Positions 38,949 to 40,138 of a stretch of 40,138 nt of DNA are shown in pieces. The notes under the pieces are model-generated. The model was not told where the DNA came from. It searched no databases and saw nothing but the letters and a program-made list of their open reading frames with translations. The stretch comes from Candidatus Rokuibacteriota bacterium (lineage in GTDB: Bacteria > Methylomirabilota > Methylomirabilia > Rokubacteriales > CSP1-6), in contig QHSP01000069.1 of the NCBI GenBank assembly GCA_003220495.1, positions 1 through 40,138 on the forward strand, read 5' to 3'. Position 1 is the stretch's first letter. Every line of letters begins with the position of its first letter. The translations under genes and the position numbers were made by a program.

Positions 38949-39632
38949 TCAGTCGAACCGCAGCGAGGTCACGATCGCTTCGAGACCGGCGATGCCTTCG
39001 TCGCGATCCTCGGGGATGCCCAGGTGAGCGATCGAAACCGTATCGTTCTCGGTGTACAGGCCGAGCACCGTCCAATGCATCGAGCCGCGCGCCTCGTCGG
39101 ATCTGAAGCGAACACGCAAAACCTGGTGGAACCCATAGGGCACCACGTCCATCGATTCGAGGGTGAGCGTCGGCTTGTCGGTCGAAGGCGCTCTTTGAAT
39201 TCGGCCGGTCGCGAAACGCTCCCAGAGCGCCTGCGTCTGTCCCTCGCTCAGTCCATACCTCAATGACTCCGGGAAGGTGTTCCAGCCACCCGAGCCGGCG
39301 GCGGAGGCGACCTGGATCCACGCGCCTCGGGACGAAATGAGACCGGTGTCCAACACCTGGATCTCGAGCTCTGCTCTACGAAGAAATGCGCTCCGCTTCT
39401 CCTCATCCAGGGCCTCGAAGATCTTTCGATTGAAGCCGACCGAAGGATAGTCCGAGGCCTTGGCCTCCCGCCAGCCCTCGGGAACCTCGAACGTATACCG
39501 GGGAGGGTGCAAGTGAAGGAAGGATCCCTGCCAGTACTCTGCCTTCGGCAGGGGTCCGCAACTGGACAGGCTCGAGGCGGCGAGCCCTACGATCACAGCC
39601 CAAGCTGCCCATGACCGGCGCGCCATGATCAT
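38949..39632 (-). CDS. Lipoprotein, unknown function
   Basis: This 227-residue protein has a lipoprotein signal: SWAAWAVIVGLAASSL followed by the lipobox-like SSC. The mature part starts GPLPKAEYWQGSFLHLHPPR, then YTFEVPEGWREAKASDYPSV, a beta-rich pattern like the PsbP/DUF1795-type fold of surface lipoproteins (a small beta sheet with VPxGW near its start). The C-terminus GIAGLEAIVTSLRFD also fits that fold. The start is ATG 39632 or ATG 39626. It converges with the amidohydrolase and lies just after the tRNA-like element. Confidence 0.72.
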   Translation of the reverse strand: MIMARRSWAAWAVIVGLAASSLSSCGPLPKAEYWQGSFLHLHPPRYTFEVPEGWREAKASDYPSVGFNRKIFEALDEEKRSAFLRRAELEIQVLDTGLISSRGAWIQVASAAGSGGWNTFPESLRYGLSEGQTQALWERFATGRIQRAPSTDKPTLTLESMDVVPYGFHQVLRVRFRSDEARGSMHWTVLGLYTENDTVSIAHLGIPEDRDEGIAGLEAIVTSLRFD

Positions 39633-39652
39633 GCGAACCGCGGCATCTTGAT

Positions 39653-39737
39653 TGGCGCCGAAGCGGGGACTCGAACCCCGACACCCTTGCGGGCACCAGA
39701 CCCTGAAACCGCTTGGCCCATTTCCGCTCCGTGGCGC
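39653..39737 (-). tRNA. Degenerate tRNA-Leu (CAG anticodon)-like element
   Basis: The 85-base minus-strand sequence has a good T arm (CGGGG, TTCGAGT, CCCCG), a class II variable arm (GCCCGCAAGGGT) typical of tRNA-Leu, an anticodon loop reading TTCAGGG and a 3' end GGCGCCA. The 5' half fits less well. Only GCGCC of the acceptor stem pairs with GGCGC, the D stem has about two pairs, and the anticodon stem (GCGGT/TCTGG) is poorly paired. It is therefore probably a tRNA pseudogene or a strongly diverged gene. Confidence 0.5.
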
Positions 39738-39812
39738 TCGATCGCACTCAGGCGCAGTAAGTCTGCTCCAACTCCGAGGTTTCCGCTACCTTCACGTCGA
39801 GGTCCAACGGTG

Positions 39813-40138
39813 TCAGCGACGCGCTGTCGCGACCCGCTGAGCGCGGAGCGCCGAGCGTCGGACCTTGCCGTCGTCGCCTCGCAGCGGCTCGCGCACGAAC
39901 TCGTACGTGCGCGGGCGCTTGTACTTCGTGAGCTTCGAGCGCAGGAACTCCTCGAGCTCGGCGCGGGTCAACGGCTCGGACGCCTGCACGATCGCGTGGA
40001 CGACGTTGCCATACTCGTCGTCGGGCAGGCCGACCACGCAAGACGACGTGACGGCCGGGTGCTCGTCGAGGGCGGATTCGACCTCGGCCGGATATACGTT
40101 CGCGCCGCCGACGAGGATCATGTCCGTGTCGCGGTCGC
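39813..40138 (-). CDS. Acyl-CoA synthetase (AMP-forming), C-terminal part
   Basis: The frame enters from beyond the right edge, so only the last 108 residues are seen. The sequence DTDMILVGGANVYPAEVES is the hinge and start of the mobile C-terminal subdomain of ANL-superfamily enzymes. VVGLPDDEYGNVVHAIVQAS and LTKYKRPRTYEFV follow, and the catalytic Lys is in GDDGKVRRSALR. These enzymes activate carboxylates to acyl-AMP and then acyl-CoA. The chain length of the substrate cannot be judged from this part. It lies upstream of the tRNA-like element on the same strand. Confidence 0.88.
   Translation of the reverse strand, partial: DRDTDMILVGGANVYPAEVESALDEHPAVTSSCVVGLPDDEYGNVVHAIVQASEPLTRAELEEFLRSKLTKYKRPRTYEFVREPLRGDDGKVRRSALRAQRVATARR

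Noticed and set aside
39653-39737. Alternative reading of the tRNA-like element as tRNA-Sec (UCA, G73)
   Set aside because: The anticodon loop could be shifted to read TCA and the discriminator is G, but the variable arm and T arm are of tRNA-Leu type and the 8-bp acceptor stem of tRNA-Sec is absent.

Overview
The window is a GC-rich (roughly two-thirds G+C by eye) bacterial chromosome segment centred on a replication origin. Core proteins are complete and of ordinary length. Several small families (a DRR/ERR arginine-rich family, a Cys-rich zinc-ribbon family, tandem DUF507 proteins) suggest Candidatus Rokubacteria or another Methylomirabilota-type lineage. That placement is an inference from memory of such genomes and was not tested.

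Layout. (1) 1-7.5 kb is accessory: a Cys-rich small protein, a broken P-loop ATPase gene, a one-helix membrane protein, two small arginine-rich paralogs on opposite strands, a 54-residue protein, a FecR-type exported protein ending in Pro-rich decapeptide repeats, a zinc-ribbon protein, a small helix-hairpin-helix protein, a cupin, an exported trypsin-like protease and a small lipoprotein. (2) 7.5-17.4 kb reads entirely leftward: dnaA, dnaN, recF, gyrB, gyrA, serS. (3) 17.38-17.64 kb is the probable oriC/control region, with an inverted pair of DnaA boxes and a near-consensus promoter for rpmH. (4) 17.6-30.5 kb reads entirely rightward: rpmH, rnpA, yidD, yidC, mnmE, rsmG, parA, parB, mnmA, then atpF-atpH-atpA-atpG-atpD-atpC. 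The F0 a and c subunit genes are absent here. (5) 30.5-31.1 kb is a decayed cytochrome P460 gene fused in frame to an intact cupredoxin domain. (6) 31.26-34.63 kb is an overlapping signalling cassette: response regulator, HD-GYP phosphodiesterase, CPBP-like membrane protein, histidine kinase. (7) 34.6-38.9 kb holds two tandem DUF507 genes, ubiX, a GT2 glycosyltransferase, a Gfo/Idh/MocA oxidoreductase, an ABM-type monooxygenase-like protein and a Tat-exported amidohydrolase. (8) The right end, on the minus strand, has a lipoprotein, a degenerate tRNA-Leu and the C-terminus of an acyl-CoA synthetase.

How it works together. Genes diverge from the origin, so replication initiation (dnaA, dnaN), repair (recF), topology (gyrA/B) and segregation (parA/B) lie on both sides of it. 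Tight start/stop overlaps (ATGA, GTGA and, unusually, CTGA) suggest translational coupling at many junctions.

Most notable observations: CTG starts implied for rnpA and ubiX at CTGA overlaps; no canonical start for the conserved N-terminus of mnmE; Ala/Glu and Ala at quinolone-pocket positions of GyrA and GyrB; the P460-cupredoxin pseudogene; the four-gene signalling cassette with a degenerate CPBP protein; and the paired small DRR/ERR proteins.
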